A stretch of 9,468 nt of DNA from Bacteroidota bacterium (GTDB lineage Bacteria; Bacteroidota; Bacteroidia; Bacteroidales; FEN-979): positions 1 through 9,468 of the forward strand of contig JAPLDN010000316.1 in the NCBI GenBank assembly GCA_026391755.1, read 5' to 3'. Each line of letters opens with the position of its first letter. Position 1 is the stretch's first letter. The notes under the pieces are model-generated. The model did not search any database. It was not told the origin of the DNA and worked only from the letters and a program-made list of their open reading frames with translations. Below, piece after piece: positions 1 to 6,800 of the stretch. The translations under genes were made by a program, and so were the position numbers.

Positions 1-69
1 GGTAGCTCAGATGGTTAGAGCGTCGGATTCATAACCCGGAGGTCTCGAGTTCAATTCTCGATCCCGCTA
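1..69 (+). tRNA. tRNA-Met (CAT), 5' end cut off by window
   Basis: This is the 3' 69 bases of a 74-base tRNA gene; the first five acceptor bases lie before the window. The D stem is GCTC/GAGC (5-8/18-21), the anticodon loop TTCATAA (28-34) with anticodon CAT at 30-32, the variable loop AGGTC (40-44), the T stem TCGAG/CTCGA (45-49/57-61) with loop TTCAATT, the 3' acceptor strand TCCCGCT (62-68) and the discriminator A69. The next bases are CCT, so a full CCA is not encoded. The anticodon stem TCGGA/CCCGG lacks the three consecutive G-C pairs of initiator tRNA and has an A.C mismatch next to the loop. Elongator Met is therefore the best reading. A lysidine-modified Ile2 tRNA, which also has a CAT anticodon gene, is less likely but not excluded because the acceptor is incomplete. 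Confidence 0.93.
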
Positions 70-75
70 CCTTAG

Positions 76-101
76 AAAGTCCTGCGATGCAGGACTTTTT
101 T
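76..101 (+). terminator. Rho-independent terminator after tRNA-Met
   Basis: A perfect 10-bp stem (AAAGTCCTGC at 76-85, GCAGGACTTT at 89-98) closes on a very short loop, and the run of T reaches position 101. It begins seven bases after the tRNA discriminator base and should end the tRNA transcript. This also isolates the downstream DUF2141 gene, which then needs its own promoter. Confidence 0.88.
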
Positions 102-119
102 CATTTCCAGGAGTTCCTC

Positions 120-145
120 CGAGGTAAGGAATCGAGGTAAGGAAA
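120..145 (+). repeat. Two tandem copies of a 13-bp unit
   Basis: CGAGGTAAGGAAT (120-132) is followed directly by CGAGGTAAGGAAA (133-145), differing only in the last base. The pair sits in the 128-base gap between the tRNA terminator and the DUF2141 gene. The left edge also forms a small palindrome, CCTCCGAGG, at 116-124. It may be an operator-like direct repeat or simple slippage; nothing shows which. The rest of the gap (146-229) holds no gene and no clear promoter match. It ends in an A-rich stretch just before the start codon. Confidence 0.6.
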
Positions 146-229
146 ACTTCCAACATCCTGAATTAAAATAGAGCAGTTATCCTCCGAAACCGTAACAGAA
201 GACGTTAATTTCCAAAACAAAAAGTAAAA

Positions 230-661
230 ATGAAAAGTATATTATTTGCTTATTTATTCAGTCTCATATCATTAATTACTTATGGGCAAAAAAGTGAAAT
301 AGTAATAAATATCAGCGGCTTAAGATCGGACAAGGGTAAATGCCTACTTTACCTTTACAACAACAAAAAGGGGTTTCCGAACGATGCTGGTAAAGCGATA
401 AATAAAGCCAATGGCAGTATTTTAAGCGGCAAATCGACCATTATATTAACTGATATTCCCGATGGCGAATATGCAATAGGAATTATTCACGATGAGAATG
501 ACAACGGCAGGATGGACACAAATTTTTTAGGGATGCCGAAGGAAGGAGTAGGAGTTTCAAACAATGCCAAAGGACATTTTGGCTCGCCCAGTTATGATGA
601 CTCGAAATTTAAATTAAACCAAAAATCACTGAAATTAAACATCACCATTAAATATCTGTAA
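230..661 (+). CDS. Secreted DUF2141 domain protein
   Basis: The 143-residue product starts with a signal peptide (MKSILFAY, hydrophobic to about residue 18, probable cleavage around YG-Q20). The rest matches the DUF2141 family (PF09912), a small beta-rich exported domain of unknown function common in Bacteroidota. Diagnostic pieces are NISGLRSDKGKCLLYLY (27-43), the DIPDGEYAIGIIHDEN stretch (75-90), the acidic HDENDNGRMDTN loop (87-98), which resembles a metal-binding turn, and GMPKEGVGVSNN (101-112). The length is normal for the family, so the gene looks intact. The start is preceded by AAAACAAAAAGTAAAA, an A-rich leader typical of Bacteroidota, without Shine-Dalgarno. The gene stands alone between a terminator and a convergent gene. 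Its GC is about 35% (my count over 241-660), clearly below the roughly 45-53% in neighbouring lines I sampled, which may indicate a recent arrival. The cellular role is unknown. Confidence 0.9.
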   Translation: MKSILFAYLFSLISLITYGQKSEIVINISGLRSDKGKCLLYLYNNKKGFPNDAGKAINKANGSILSGKSTIILTDIPDGEYAIGIIHDENDNGRMDTNFLGMPKEGVGVSNNAKGHFGSPSYDDSKFKLNQKSLKLNITIKYL

Positions 662-669
662 GCTATAGT

Positions 670-688
670 ACCAAAATAAATCTTTGGT
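670..688. terminator. Weak stem-loop between convergent genes
   Basis: ACCAAA (670-675) and TTTGGT (683-688) can pair across a 7-base loop, nine bases after the DUF2141 stop codon and before the end of the convergent glycosyltransferase gene. There is no real T run on either side, so termination is only a guess from position. Nothing else is seen in 662-724. Confidence 0.2.
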
Positions 689-724
689 CAACCCGTAAAT
701 CAGAAGTTCAACTACCCTCCCATT

Positions 725-1888
725 TCAAAAAAGTGAAGTCTGCACTGCAACCTCATCGTACAATTTCTCTAATTCCAGCTCTTTTTTCCTGATATCCAGA
801 ACATCCACTGAATATTCCCTGGCTGCCCGGCCCAGTGATTTTCGCAATGAGGCATCCTGGGCCAGTAAAACAATGGCATTGGAAAGTTCGTCGGTATCGT
901 TTTCGCGAACAAGCAAACCTGTTACTTTATCCTTGATTATATAAGGAATTCCTGCATGAAAAGTAGATAATACGGGAAGCCCAGAAGCCATGGCTTCCAC
1001 GATCGCCCCGGGAATCCCTTCCTTCTCGCCGCTGGCAGACCGCCTGCTTGGATGTACAAACACATCCGCAGTATATAAAGAAGAAATATGTTCTTCAGAT
1101 CCGAACTGAAGGGGCCCCATAAAGCGGATCTGATCCAGACCGGTATCCGATACCTGATGCCTGATTTCGCTTTCCAGTTCACCTTTCCCATAAATTAAAA
1201 GCTTTATGGGAACTTGAGTTTCCGTAACCGCACGGGCGAAAGCCCTGATAAGCACATCATGTCCTTTCTTCGGATCAAGCATACTGATTATGAGAAAGGT
1301 GATCTCACCCTGCTCCCTGTATTCCCTGGGCCGGCTGAAGCGATTGGTATCTATACCGTGATAATGTACCCTGATTTTCCCGGGGGGACATCCTAATGCA
1401 AGAAGGTCTTTCTCCATGTCGGGCGACATGGCCGTGATTACCCTGACAGCCGGGTTATTGAACACATTCTTCCTGAGCAGGTATTGGCCCAGGCCAAAGG
1501 CACGGGATGGGAAAGCTGTACAATCATGTCCGTAAAATGAAACCAGGGCAGGGATACCAGGGGCTTTGAGCACAGGCGCAAAAAGCACAGCTTCCACTCC
1601 ATAATGAATATGGGCCAGGCCGGGTTTGGTTTCCCTGAGCTTTGCGATCAGACGCTTTCGGTCATCCGCAGTAAACAATAACAGGTGATCACACAACCAT
1701 TGTCCGAGTTTAGACCCTATTGGTGACCAGGCAGGATATTTCGAGGAAATCTCATGGTACAGGGGGCTCTCATTTTTTTCAGTAAAAATCACCTCCTGGT
1801 CGTAACGCAGATGGTGCATGACCTGGTTCCTGACAAAGGATGTCATAGGAGGCAGGAAGTTCCGTATCATGTGTACAACCGTGGGCAT
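725..1888 (-). CDS. GT4-family glycosyltransferase (group 1)
   Basis: This 387-residue protein is a predicted GT-B fold, retaining glycosyltransferase of CAZy family GT4, which transfers a sugar from a nucleotide-sugar donor to a glycan or other acceptor in the cytoplasm. The N-terminal acceptor domain includes HIHYGVEAVLFAP (93-105) and SFYGHD (117-122). The linker region has VHYHGIDTNRF (174-184). The C-terminal donor domain (Glycos_transf_1) has ISMLDPKKGHD (201-211), the family's nucleotide-binding basic loop, and the E-x7-E signature E290...E298 in EGIPGAIVEAMASGLPV. The length is normal and no key residue is missing. The overall pattern recalls exopolysaccharide/colanic-acid type transferases such as WcaL, but donor and acceptor cannot be read from sequence. 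No other polysaccharide gene lies nearby, so it appears to be an orphan. It is divergent from the permease gene, with a promoter-like TACATTTG just upstream. An alternative start at Met7 is possible. Confidence 0.9.
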   Translation of the reverse strand: MPTVVHMIRNFLPPMTSFVRNQVMHHLRYDQEVIFTEKNESPLYHEISSKYPAWSPIGSKLGQWLCDHLLLFTADDRKRLIAKLRETKPGLAHIHYGVEAVLFAPVLKAPGIPALVSFYGHDCTAFPSRAFGLGQYLLRKNVFNNPAVRVITAMSPDMEKDLLALGCPPGKIRVHYHGIDTNRFSRPREYREQGEITFLIISMLDPKKGHDVLIRAFARAVTETQVPIKLLIYGKGELESEIRHQVSDTGLDQIRFMGPLQFGSEEHISSLYTADVFVHPSRRSASGEKEGIPGAIVEAMASGLPVLSTFHAGIPYIIKDKVTGLLVRENDTDELSNAIVLLAQDASLRKSLGRAAREYSVDVLDIRKKELELEKLYDEVAVQTSLF

Positions 1889-1907
1889 GTTTGGAGTATG
1901 AAGGTTT

Positions 1908-1915
1908 CAAATGTA
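1908..1915 (-). promoter_or_regulatory. Candidate -7 promoter element for the glycosyltransferase gene
   Basis: Read on the minus strand this is TACATTTG, a full match to the Bacteroidota -7 consensus TAnnTTTG. It lies 19 bases upstream of the glycosyltransferase ATG (1888), which would give a short leader of roughly 10-15 bases. I see no convincing -33 TTTG/TTG at the usual spacing, so the assignment rests on one element and its position. Confidence 0.4.
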
Positions 1916-1927
1916 GAGAAATTTGAT

Positions 1928-1935
1928 TAATCTTG
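1928..1935 (+). promoter_or_regulatory. Candidate -7 promoter element for the permease operon
   Basis: TAATCTTG matches the Bacteroidota TAnnTTTG consensus at all but one position. A TTTC (1905-1908), one mismatch from the -33 TTTG, lies exactly 19 bases upstream. The leader to the ATG at 1950 would be very short. The elements overlap the candidate promoter of the divergent glycosyltransferase gene, so the two genes could compete for polymerase. Confidence 0.28.
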
Positions 1936-1949
1936 CATGATCGAAAACC

Positions 1950-3404
1950 ATGTATATGAAAGAGGAATCTTCATTTCGAAAGAGTCTGAACTTATTTGAC
2001 TCCACAGCCATTGTCATGGGATCCATGATTGGTTCAGGGGTATTCATAGTCGGTGCCGATATTGCAAGACAGGTAGGCTCACCGGGCTGGCTCATCATGA
2101 CATGGGTAATCACAGGCTTCCTGACTGTTTTTGCAGCCCTGAGTTATGGCGAACTTGCAGGCATGTTCCCGCATGCCGGCGGGCAATACGTTTATCTTCG
2201 CAAAGCCTATAATCCGCTTACAGGTTTTCTTTACGGCTGGACATTGTTCCTGGTCATACAAACCGGGACCATTGCCGCGGTCGGCATGGCTTTTGCAAAA
2301 TTCACCGGGGTGCTGTTTCCCTGGGTTTCAGAAAATGTTATATGGTACCACGCCGAATTTTTCAGATACCACTTTAAATTCGGGCCTGTTCAGATCGTGG
2401 CAATTCTGTCGATCTGCATCCTCACCTGGATTAATTTGCAAGGGATAAAAGAGGGAAAAAAGGTTCAGAATGTGTTCACTTCCGGAAAGTTCCTGCTTGT
2501 TGTCGGTTTTATTTTAATAGGATTTTTATTTGCAGCCAATTCCGATTCCATCGCAAAAAACATGGCTGTCTTCTGGAATCCGGCTTTAAAGAGTGCAAGC
2601 GGACAATGGGTACCCCTTACAGGCATGGCGCTGATTGCCGCCCTCGGAATGGCCCAGGTCGGAAGCCTGTTTTCAGCTGATGCCTGGAACAATGTTACTT
2701 TCACCTCCGCCGAGGTGATAAATCCGAAAAAAAATATTCCGATGAGCCTGTTCCTGGGCACTTTTCTGGTCACCATACTTTTCATCCTGGTCAATGTGGT
2801 ATATATAGTCGTGCTGCCGCTAAGAGGAGACCCAACAGGCGCAACGGTTATGGACAAAGGGATACAGTATGCTCTCCAGGACCGGCTTGCAACGGCCGCG
2901 GTACATCATGTATTCGGGATTTATGCAGCATCGGTCATGGCATTGTTCATCATGATCTCCACCTTCGGATGCAATAACGGACTGATACTATCAGGAGCCC
3001 GGGTATATTATGCCATGGCTGCCGATGGAGTATTCTTCAAAAAAGTCGGAACCCTTAATTCCAAAGGCGTTCCTGCAACCGGGCTGATCTTCCAGGCTGT
3101 ATGGGCATCTCTTCTTTGTATTTCAGGAACATATGGCCAGCTGCTCGATTACGTGGTCTTTGCCGTGCTGATCTTCTATGTGCTGACTATTTCAGGAATC
3201 TTCGTCCTCAGGAAAACAATGCCTGTTGCCGAAAGGCCATACAAAGCCTTTGGATACCCGATTATTCCAGCACTGTACATCATAATCGCAACAAGCATTA
3301 TGCTGATCCTTCTTATTTATAAACGTGAATATACCTGGCCGGGCCTGGTTATCGTTCTTCTTGGAATACCTGCGTATTTCCTATGGAAAAAAAAGCCGGT
3401 TTAA
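1950..3404 (+). CDS. APC superfamily amino acid permease
   Basis: The 484-residue protein is a predicted inner-membrane amino acid transporter with about 12 hydrophobic segments. Segment 1 carries the unwound substrate-binding motif GSMIGSGVFI (24-33). The conserved loop after segment 2 reads SYGELAGMFPHAGGQYVYLRKAY (65-87). Around 243-264 the pattern ADAWNNVTFTSAEV...NPKKNIP matches the segment 6/7 region of L-type (SLC7/SteT-like) members, where the aromatic residue and the Glu are typical. NGLILSGARVYYAMAADG (343-360) and RPYKAFGYPIIPALY (429-443) are also standard. The length is normal and no break is seen. The substrate, and whether it is an exchanger or a symporter, cannot be read from sequence. 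The ATG at 1950 has a second ATG two codons later. A DUF3108 gene starts 11 bases after its stop, which suggests co-transcription. The C-terminus is short and basic (KKKPV). Confidence 0.92.
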   Translation: MYMKEESSFRKSLNLFDSTAIVMGSMIGSGVFIVGADIARQVGSPGWLIMTWVITGFLTVFAALSYGELAGMFPHAGGQYVYLRKAYNPLTGFLYGWTLFLVIQTGTIAAVGMAFAKFTGVLFPWVSENVIWYHAEFFRYHFKFGPVQIVAILSICILTWINLQGIKEGKKVQNVFTSGKFLLVVGFILIGFLFAANSDSIAKNMAVFWNPALKSASGQWVPLTGMALIAALGMAQVGSLFSADAWNNVTFTSAEVINPKKNIPMSLFLGTFLVTILFILVNVVYIVVLPLRGDPTGATVMDKGIQYALQDRLATAAVHHVFGIYAASVMALFIMISTFGCNNGLILSGARVYYAMAADGVFFKKVGTLNSKGVPATGLIFQAVWASLLCISGTYGQLLDYVVFAVLIFYVLTISGIFVLRKTMPVAERPYKAFGYPIIPALYIIIATSIMLILLIYKREYTWPGLVIVLLGIPAYFLWKKKPV

Positions 3405-3415
3405 GCTAAATAGCT

Positions 3416-4231
3416 ATGGTTGTCAAACTGCTCAAAACGATCAGCATCCTGATTTTCCTTTTCCTGCCGGCGCTTACAAGATCACAGTGTTTCCAGGGGA
3501 ATACGGTTTTCGGCGACGGAGAAGACATCAGTTATACCGTTCATTACAACTGGGGGCCGATCTGGGTTGATGCAGGCGCTGTCACCTTTAAAGCAAAACT
3601 TGAGAAGAAGGGAGAAAAACAGGTTTGGCATCTGACAAGTTCAGGGAAAACATTTCCTTCATATGATGTATTGTTCAAGGTCAGGGATTATTATGAAACA
3701 TGGGTCGATCCTGAGACATTTCACACCATTAATTTTAAAAGGTATATCTATGAGGGTGGGTATACCCTGGTCAACACCCTGAATTTCGATTACGAAAAGA
3801 ATAAAATCTACTCCTCAACTAAAAGCAATAATAACCCGGTAAGGTTCGATACGGTTGCAATCCAGCCCTGCGCATTTGACATGCTTGCAGCTGTGTATTT
3901 TACCAGGACTCTCGATATGGGCCATATCCCCATGTACCAGAAAAAGCAGGTTTCGGTTGTCATCGACGAGCAGGTTTACAATATTTTTATCAGGCCCCTG
4001 GCCAAAGAAATTGTTGAGAATAATGACGGGAAAAGATACCATTGCATTAAACTTTCGGCAAAGATGGTTGAAGGGACAATTTTTAAAGGAGATGAGGATG
4101 TCCTGGTATGGATAACCGACGATGAAAACCATATTCCTATATACATAGAAGCAAAGATCCTGGTAGGCACCGTCAAGGCATATCTGAAGGAAGCAAAAGG
4201 CTTACGAAATCCGTTTAAATCATTGTTATGA
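3416..4231 (+). CDS. Secreted DUF3108 domain protein
   Basis: This 271-residue protein starts with a signal peptide (KLLKTISILIFLFLPAL, probable cleavage near TRS-Q24). Residue Cys25 is not in a proper lipobox (RSQC), so it is probably a soluble periplasmic protein rather than a lipoprotein. The mature part fits DUF3108 (PF11306), a beta-rich family of unknown function: GEDISYTVHYNWGPIWVDAG (35-54) near the start, a middle RDYYETWVDPETF (90-102), and the C-terminal FKGDEDVLVWITDDENHIPIYIEAKI (223-248) followed by GTVKAYL. The 'convert signal to precursor length' reading would suggest a barrel-like fold, but no function is assigned here. It lies 11 bases after the permease, and its stop codon TGA overlaps the ATG of the next gene (ATGA, 4228-4231), a sign of coupled translation. 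The start ATG has no Shine-Dalgarno, as usual in this phylum. Confidence 0.88.
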   Translation: MVVKLLKTISILIFLFLPALTRSQCFQGNTVFGDGEDISYTVHYNWGPIWVDAGAVTFKAKLEKKGEKQVWHLTSSGKTFPSYDVLFKVRDYYETWVDPETFHTINFKRYIYEGGYTLVNTLNFDYEKNKIYSSTKSNNNPVRFDTVAIQPCAFDMLAAVYFTRTLDMGHIPMYQKKQVSVVIDEQVYNIFIRPLAKEIVENNDGKRYHCIKLSAKMVEGTIFKGDEDVLVWITDDENHIPIYIEAKILVGTVKAYLKEAKGLRNPFKSLL

Positions 4232-5067
4232 AATTGATCGTCGACAGCGGCTCCACAAAAGCCAGTTGGGCTCTGCTTGAAGGGAAGGAACATAAATCCA
4301 TCATTCACACGGCAGGGCTTAACCCTTATTTCCATACTTCCGAAAGCATAACGGCAATCCTGAAAGCAGAACTTCTCCCATTTATTGTAACCGACCATGT
4401 AAAGGAAATACATTTCTACGGAGCGGGATGCAGCACCGAAAAGAATGATGAGTTGATAAGGGAAGCCCTGTCATGCTTTTTTCATCATGCCGGGGTTTCA
4501 GTATACCACGACATCCTCGGGGCTGCCAGGGCCCTGTTCGGCAATACAGGAGGAATATCATGTATCCTGGGGACAGGCTGCAACTGCTGTTATTACGACG
4601 GGAAAGAGATCTACTCCAAAGTTGATTCTCTGGGATATTTGTTTGGGGATGAGGGAGCGGGTTCATTCCTGGGAAAAACGCTGATGGCCGATTATCTCAG
4701 GAAGAAGCTGCCGGGAGACCTCAGAAAGGAATTTGATACTATTTACAGGTTCACGCTGGAAGATATTCTGAATTCCCTGTACAACCTCCCCTATCCCAAC
4801 CGTTTTCTTGCATCTTTCAGTGCCTTTCTGGCTCCAAGGCAGGATCATCCATATGTTCACAAACTGGCCAGAGATTCGTTTCTCGCGTTCTTTGACGCCC
4901 AGGTAAAGCATTATGAAGGATACCGCAACCTGCCAGTGAGTTTTGTCGGTTCAATTGCCCATTATTACAGTAAGATATTGCTAGAGGCTGCTTCTGAAGA
5001 AGGGATCCGCATCGGAACCATTATTAAAGCACCGATGGAAGGCTTGCTGAAGTTTCACTCTTCCTGA
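4228..5067 (+). CDS. BadF/BadG-type ATPase, N-acetylglucosamine kinase-like
   Basis: The 279-residue protein belongs to the ASKHA (actin/hexokinase) fold, BadF/BadG/BcrA/BcrD ATPase family (PF01869). Bacterial members of this size are usually annotated as GlcNAc kinases that phosphorylate amino sugars in the cytoplasm. Phosphate-1 loop DSGSTKASW is at 6-14, YGAGCS at 64-69, the probable catalytic Asp95 in HDILGAARAL (94-103), phosphate-2 loop LGTGCNC at 114-120, GYLFGDEGAGSFLGK at 136-150, and the adenosine motif FVGSIAHYY at 239-247. In the phosphate-2 loop the commoner reading is GTGSNS; here two serines are cysteines, and with C112 and C121 they form a local Cys cluster. The start overlaps the DUF3108 stop by 4 bases. 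The 3' end overlaps the convergent miaA gene by 13 bases. Sugar specificity is unproven; amino-sugar salvage from cell-wall turnover is a reasonable guess. Confidence 0.87.
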   Translation: MKLIVDSGSTKASWALLEGKEHKSIIHTAGLNPYFHTSESITAILKAELLPFIVTDHVKEIHFYGAGCSTEKNDELIREALSCFFHHAGVSVYHDILGAARALFGNTGGISCILGTGCNCCYYDGKEIYSKVDSLGYLFGDEGAGSFLGKTLMADYLRKKLPGDLRKEFDTIYRFTLEDILNSLYNLPYPNRFLASFSAFLAPRQDHPYVHKLARDSFLAFFDAQVKHYEGYRNLPVSFVGSIAHYYSKILLEAASEEGIRIGTIIKAPMEGLLKFHSS

Positions 5068-5978
5068 TCCGGCATTTCCCTGCAGATGATGTCAAGCATA
5101 GCCTGCATATCATCAGGCCTGAACCAATGAATTTCCTTGTCTTTTCTGAACCAGGTCATCTGCCGCTTGGCATACCTCCGGGTATTGGTCTTTATTTTTA
5201 CAACGGCTTCGCTGTATCTCATCTTTTCGGCAAAATGCTCGAATATTTCTTTATAGCCCAGGGTGTTCAATGCATTGCAATCACGGAACTTATAAAGATC
5301 CCGGGCTTCGTCAAGCCAGCCGTTTGCCAGCATCTGGTCAACCCTTGCGTCAATTCTTTTATTTAATTCTTCGCGGGGAAGTTCCAGGCCGATTTTCAGA
5401 ATGCGGAAAGGGCGTTCATGTGGTTTCTGGTTACGAAGTGATGAATAGGGTAATCCGGTTGTTATACAAACTTCAAGGGCCCTGATCAGCCGTGAAGCAT
5501 TGTTCAGGTCGACAGTACCATGGTAAATGGGATCCATGACAAGGAGCTTTTCCTGCAATGCTGCAATACCTTGCTTATCCAGCATCTCCTTGAGTTCAGT
5601 CCTGAGCTGAGGCTCCGGGTCGGGCAGAACATCGATGCCATGGCAAACAGCATGAATATACAAGCCCGAACCTCCGGTCATTATTACAACAGGGTATGTG
5701 TTGAAAAGAACGTCAAGTCGATCAAGGGCATCTTTCTCAAACCGGGAAACATTATAGGTATCGGTTACCAGCAAATGACCGACGAAATGATGTTGGACCC
5801 CGGCAAGCTGGTCTTCAGACGGATAGGCTGTCCCTATCTTCATATCCTCGTAAAACTGTCTTGAATCTGCCGAAATGATCTCAGTCTTCAGGGCTTTTGC
5901 AAGCTCGATGGCAAGGGCTGTCTTCCCGGAGGCTGTGGGCCCGCATACAACAACCAGCAGCTTCTTTTCAATAGTCAT
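5055..5978 (-). CDS. miaA: tRNA dimethylallyltransferase MiaA
   Basis: MiaA transfers a dimethylallyl group from DMAPP to N6 of A37 in tRNAs that read codons starting with U, the first step towards ms2i6A. With the chosen start it has 307 residues, normal for the family. Visible motifs are the P-loop GPTASGKT (13-20), SADSRQFY (36-43) with the catalytic Asp38, TGGSGLYI (101-108), DLNNASRLIRALE (157-169), LGYKEI (240-245) and RRYAKRQMTWFRKD (267-280). An upstream in-frame ATG at 6011 would add 11 residues (MKGIPITGKAR) that are not family-like. The ATG at 5978 leaves the usual short lead-in MTIEKKLLVVV and overlaps the upstream PF07929 gene by 11 bases instead of 44, so I prefer it. It is the last gene of the cca operon and ends inside the convergent kinase-like gene. 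Confidence 0.96.
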   Translation of the reverse strand: MTIEKKLLVVVCGPTASGKTALAIELAKALKTEIISADSRQFYEDMKIGTAYPSEDQLAGVQHHFVGHLLVTDTYNVSRFEKDALDRLDVLFNTYPVVIMTGGSGLYIHAVCHGIDVLPDPEPQLRTELKEMLDKQGIAALQEKLLVMDPIYHGTVDLNNASRLIRALEVCITTGLPYSSLRNQKPHERPFRILKIGLELPREELNKRIDARVDQMLANGWLDEARDLYKFRDCNALNTLGYKEIFEHFAEKMRYSEAVVKIKTNTRRYAKRQMTWFRKDKEIHWFRPDDMQAMLDIICREMPDQEE

Positions 5979-6762
5979 CCGAGCCTTCCCGGTAATTGGA
6001 ATACCTTTCATCGATCTGGTCCATATCCCCTAAGTCATCCAGATGCTCCATCTGCTCATCGGAACCATAACCCGGTTCGTCCCCGTCCTCGATAGTAGCA
6101 ACCTGGCTGTCGACTTCAAATTTTTCAGGAGCTTCTTCCTCAAGAATGTCGGCCAGTTCGGCATCTATACTTTTGATCTCATCGAGATCTTCTTCAATTC
6201 CATCCAGCTTTGAGATTGCAGCAACATTTGGAACCGGGACGGGTTTTACTTTGACAGGCCTGACCAAAGGCGGTAAATCATTGGATTCAGGAATAAGCGT
6301 GAGAACGGGCAGTTCAACTATCTTTCTCAGTTCACCTGTCTTTCGTGCCACCCTGGGATAAGAGACCATGTTTTCGGATTGCAGAATCTTAAACAATTCA
6401 ATATGCATAGTAACGATTTCCTTACCATGGAATTCGTAATTCATAGTCTGGTGGGGATCCTCAACATAGTTTTTAATTTTTGAATCCTTCATGAGAGGCA
6501 TAGTCACCGTTTCTATTACAACTTCCCCAAGATCGTCATCAAACCGCCTCAGCTGTTTTTTTGTAGTTTTCAGTGTGATCTCATGCCTGATCTTGTTTTT
6601 CTTATCTGTCATGAAAAAGACTGCACCAACTGTGTTCCTGAGCTCTGCCGTTTCAACCAGGAGATGGTGAAAATCCATAAAGGTCTGGTTTGGCTGGATT
6701 TCTATCTCCCTGAGGAAATCATCATGTTCATTGGCAACGATACGGAAACGATAGATTAACAT
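5968..6762 (-). CDS. PF07929 (pRiA4b ORF-3-like) domain protein with acidic tail
   Basis: The 264-residue protein appears to have a PRiA4_ORF3 domain (PF07929), often labelled 'plasmid pRiA4b ORF-3' or 'IS1096 passenger TnpR family'. Those names reflect first sightings, not a demonstrated role. The N-terminus follows the family pattern: IYRFRIVANEHDDFLREIEI (3-22), TFMDFHHLLVE (27-37), then a beta-strand region AVFFMTDKKNKIRHEITL (47-64). A Pro/Val-rich linker (163-179) leads to a strongly acidic, probably disordered tail from about 188 to the end, rich in Asp and Glu. There is no signal peptide, so it is cytoplasmic. It lies 38 bases after the cca stop, and its stop lies within the start of miaA (11-base overlap), so it is probably transcribed with two tRNA-processing genes. 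The biochemical function is unknown. Assignment to the family is from pattern memory, not a profile search. Confidence 0.8.
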   Translation of the reverse strand: MLIYRFRIVANEHDDFLREIEIQPNQTFMDFHHLLVETAELRNTVGAVFFMTDKKNKIRHEITLKTTKKQLRRFDDDLGEVVIETVTMPLMKDSKIKNYVEDPHQTMNYEFHGKEIVTMHIELFKILQSENMVSYPRVARKTGELRKIVELPVLTLIPESNDLPPLVRPVKVKPVPVPNVAAISKLDGIEEDLDEIKSIDAELADILEEEAPEKFEVDSQVATIEDGDEPGYGSDEQMEHLDDLGDMDQIDERYSNYREGSDDY

Positions 6763-6800
6763 TGTGGTATTCTTTTTCGGGGTAAAAATAAGAAAAAATC

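Noticed and set aside
1..71. Attachment site of an integrated element at the tRNA 3' end
   Set aside because: No second copy of the tRNA end and no integrase gene were seen in the window. The low GC of the next gene alone is not enough.
3976..4413. 145-codon minus-strand open frame across the DUF3108/kinase junction
   Set aside because: It is a shadow of two well-supported plus-strand genes with no family resemblance and no upstream signals.
5979..6011. Earlier miaA start at 6011
   Set aside because: It adds 11 residues before the standard short lead-in to the P-loop and increases the overlap with the upstream gene to 44 bases. It is possible, but less likely.
5968..6762. Mobile element, suggested by the 'IS1096 passenger/plasmid pRiA4b' family name
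   Set aside because: There is no transposase, terminal inverted repeat or target duplication around the gene, and it sits in an operon with housekeeping genes.
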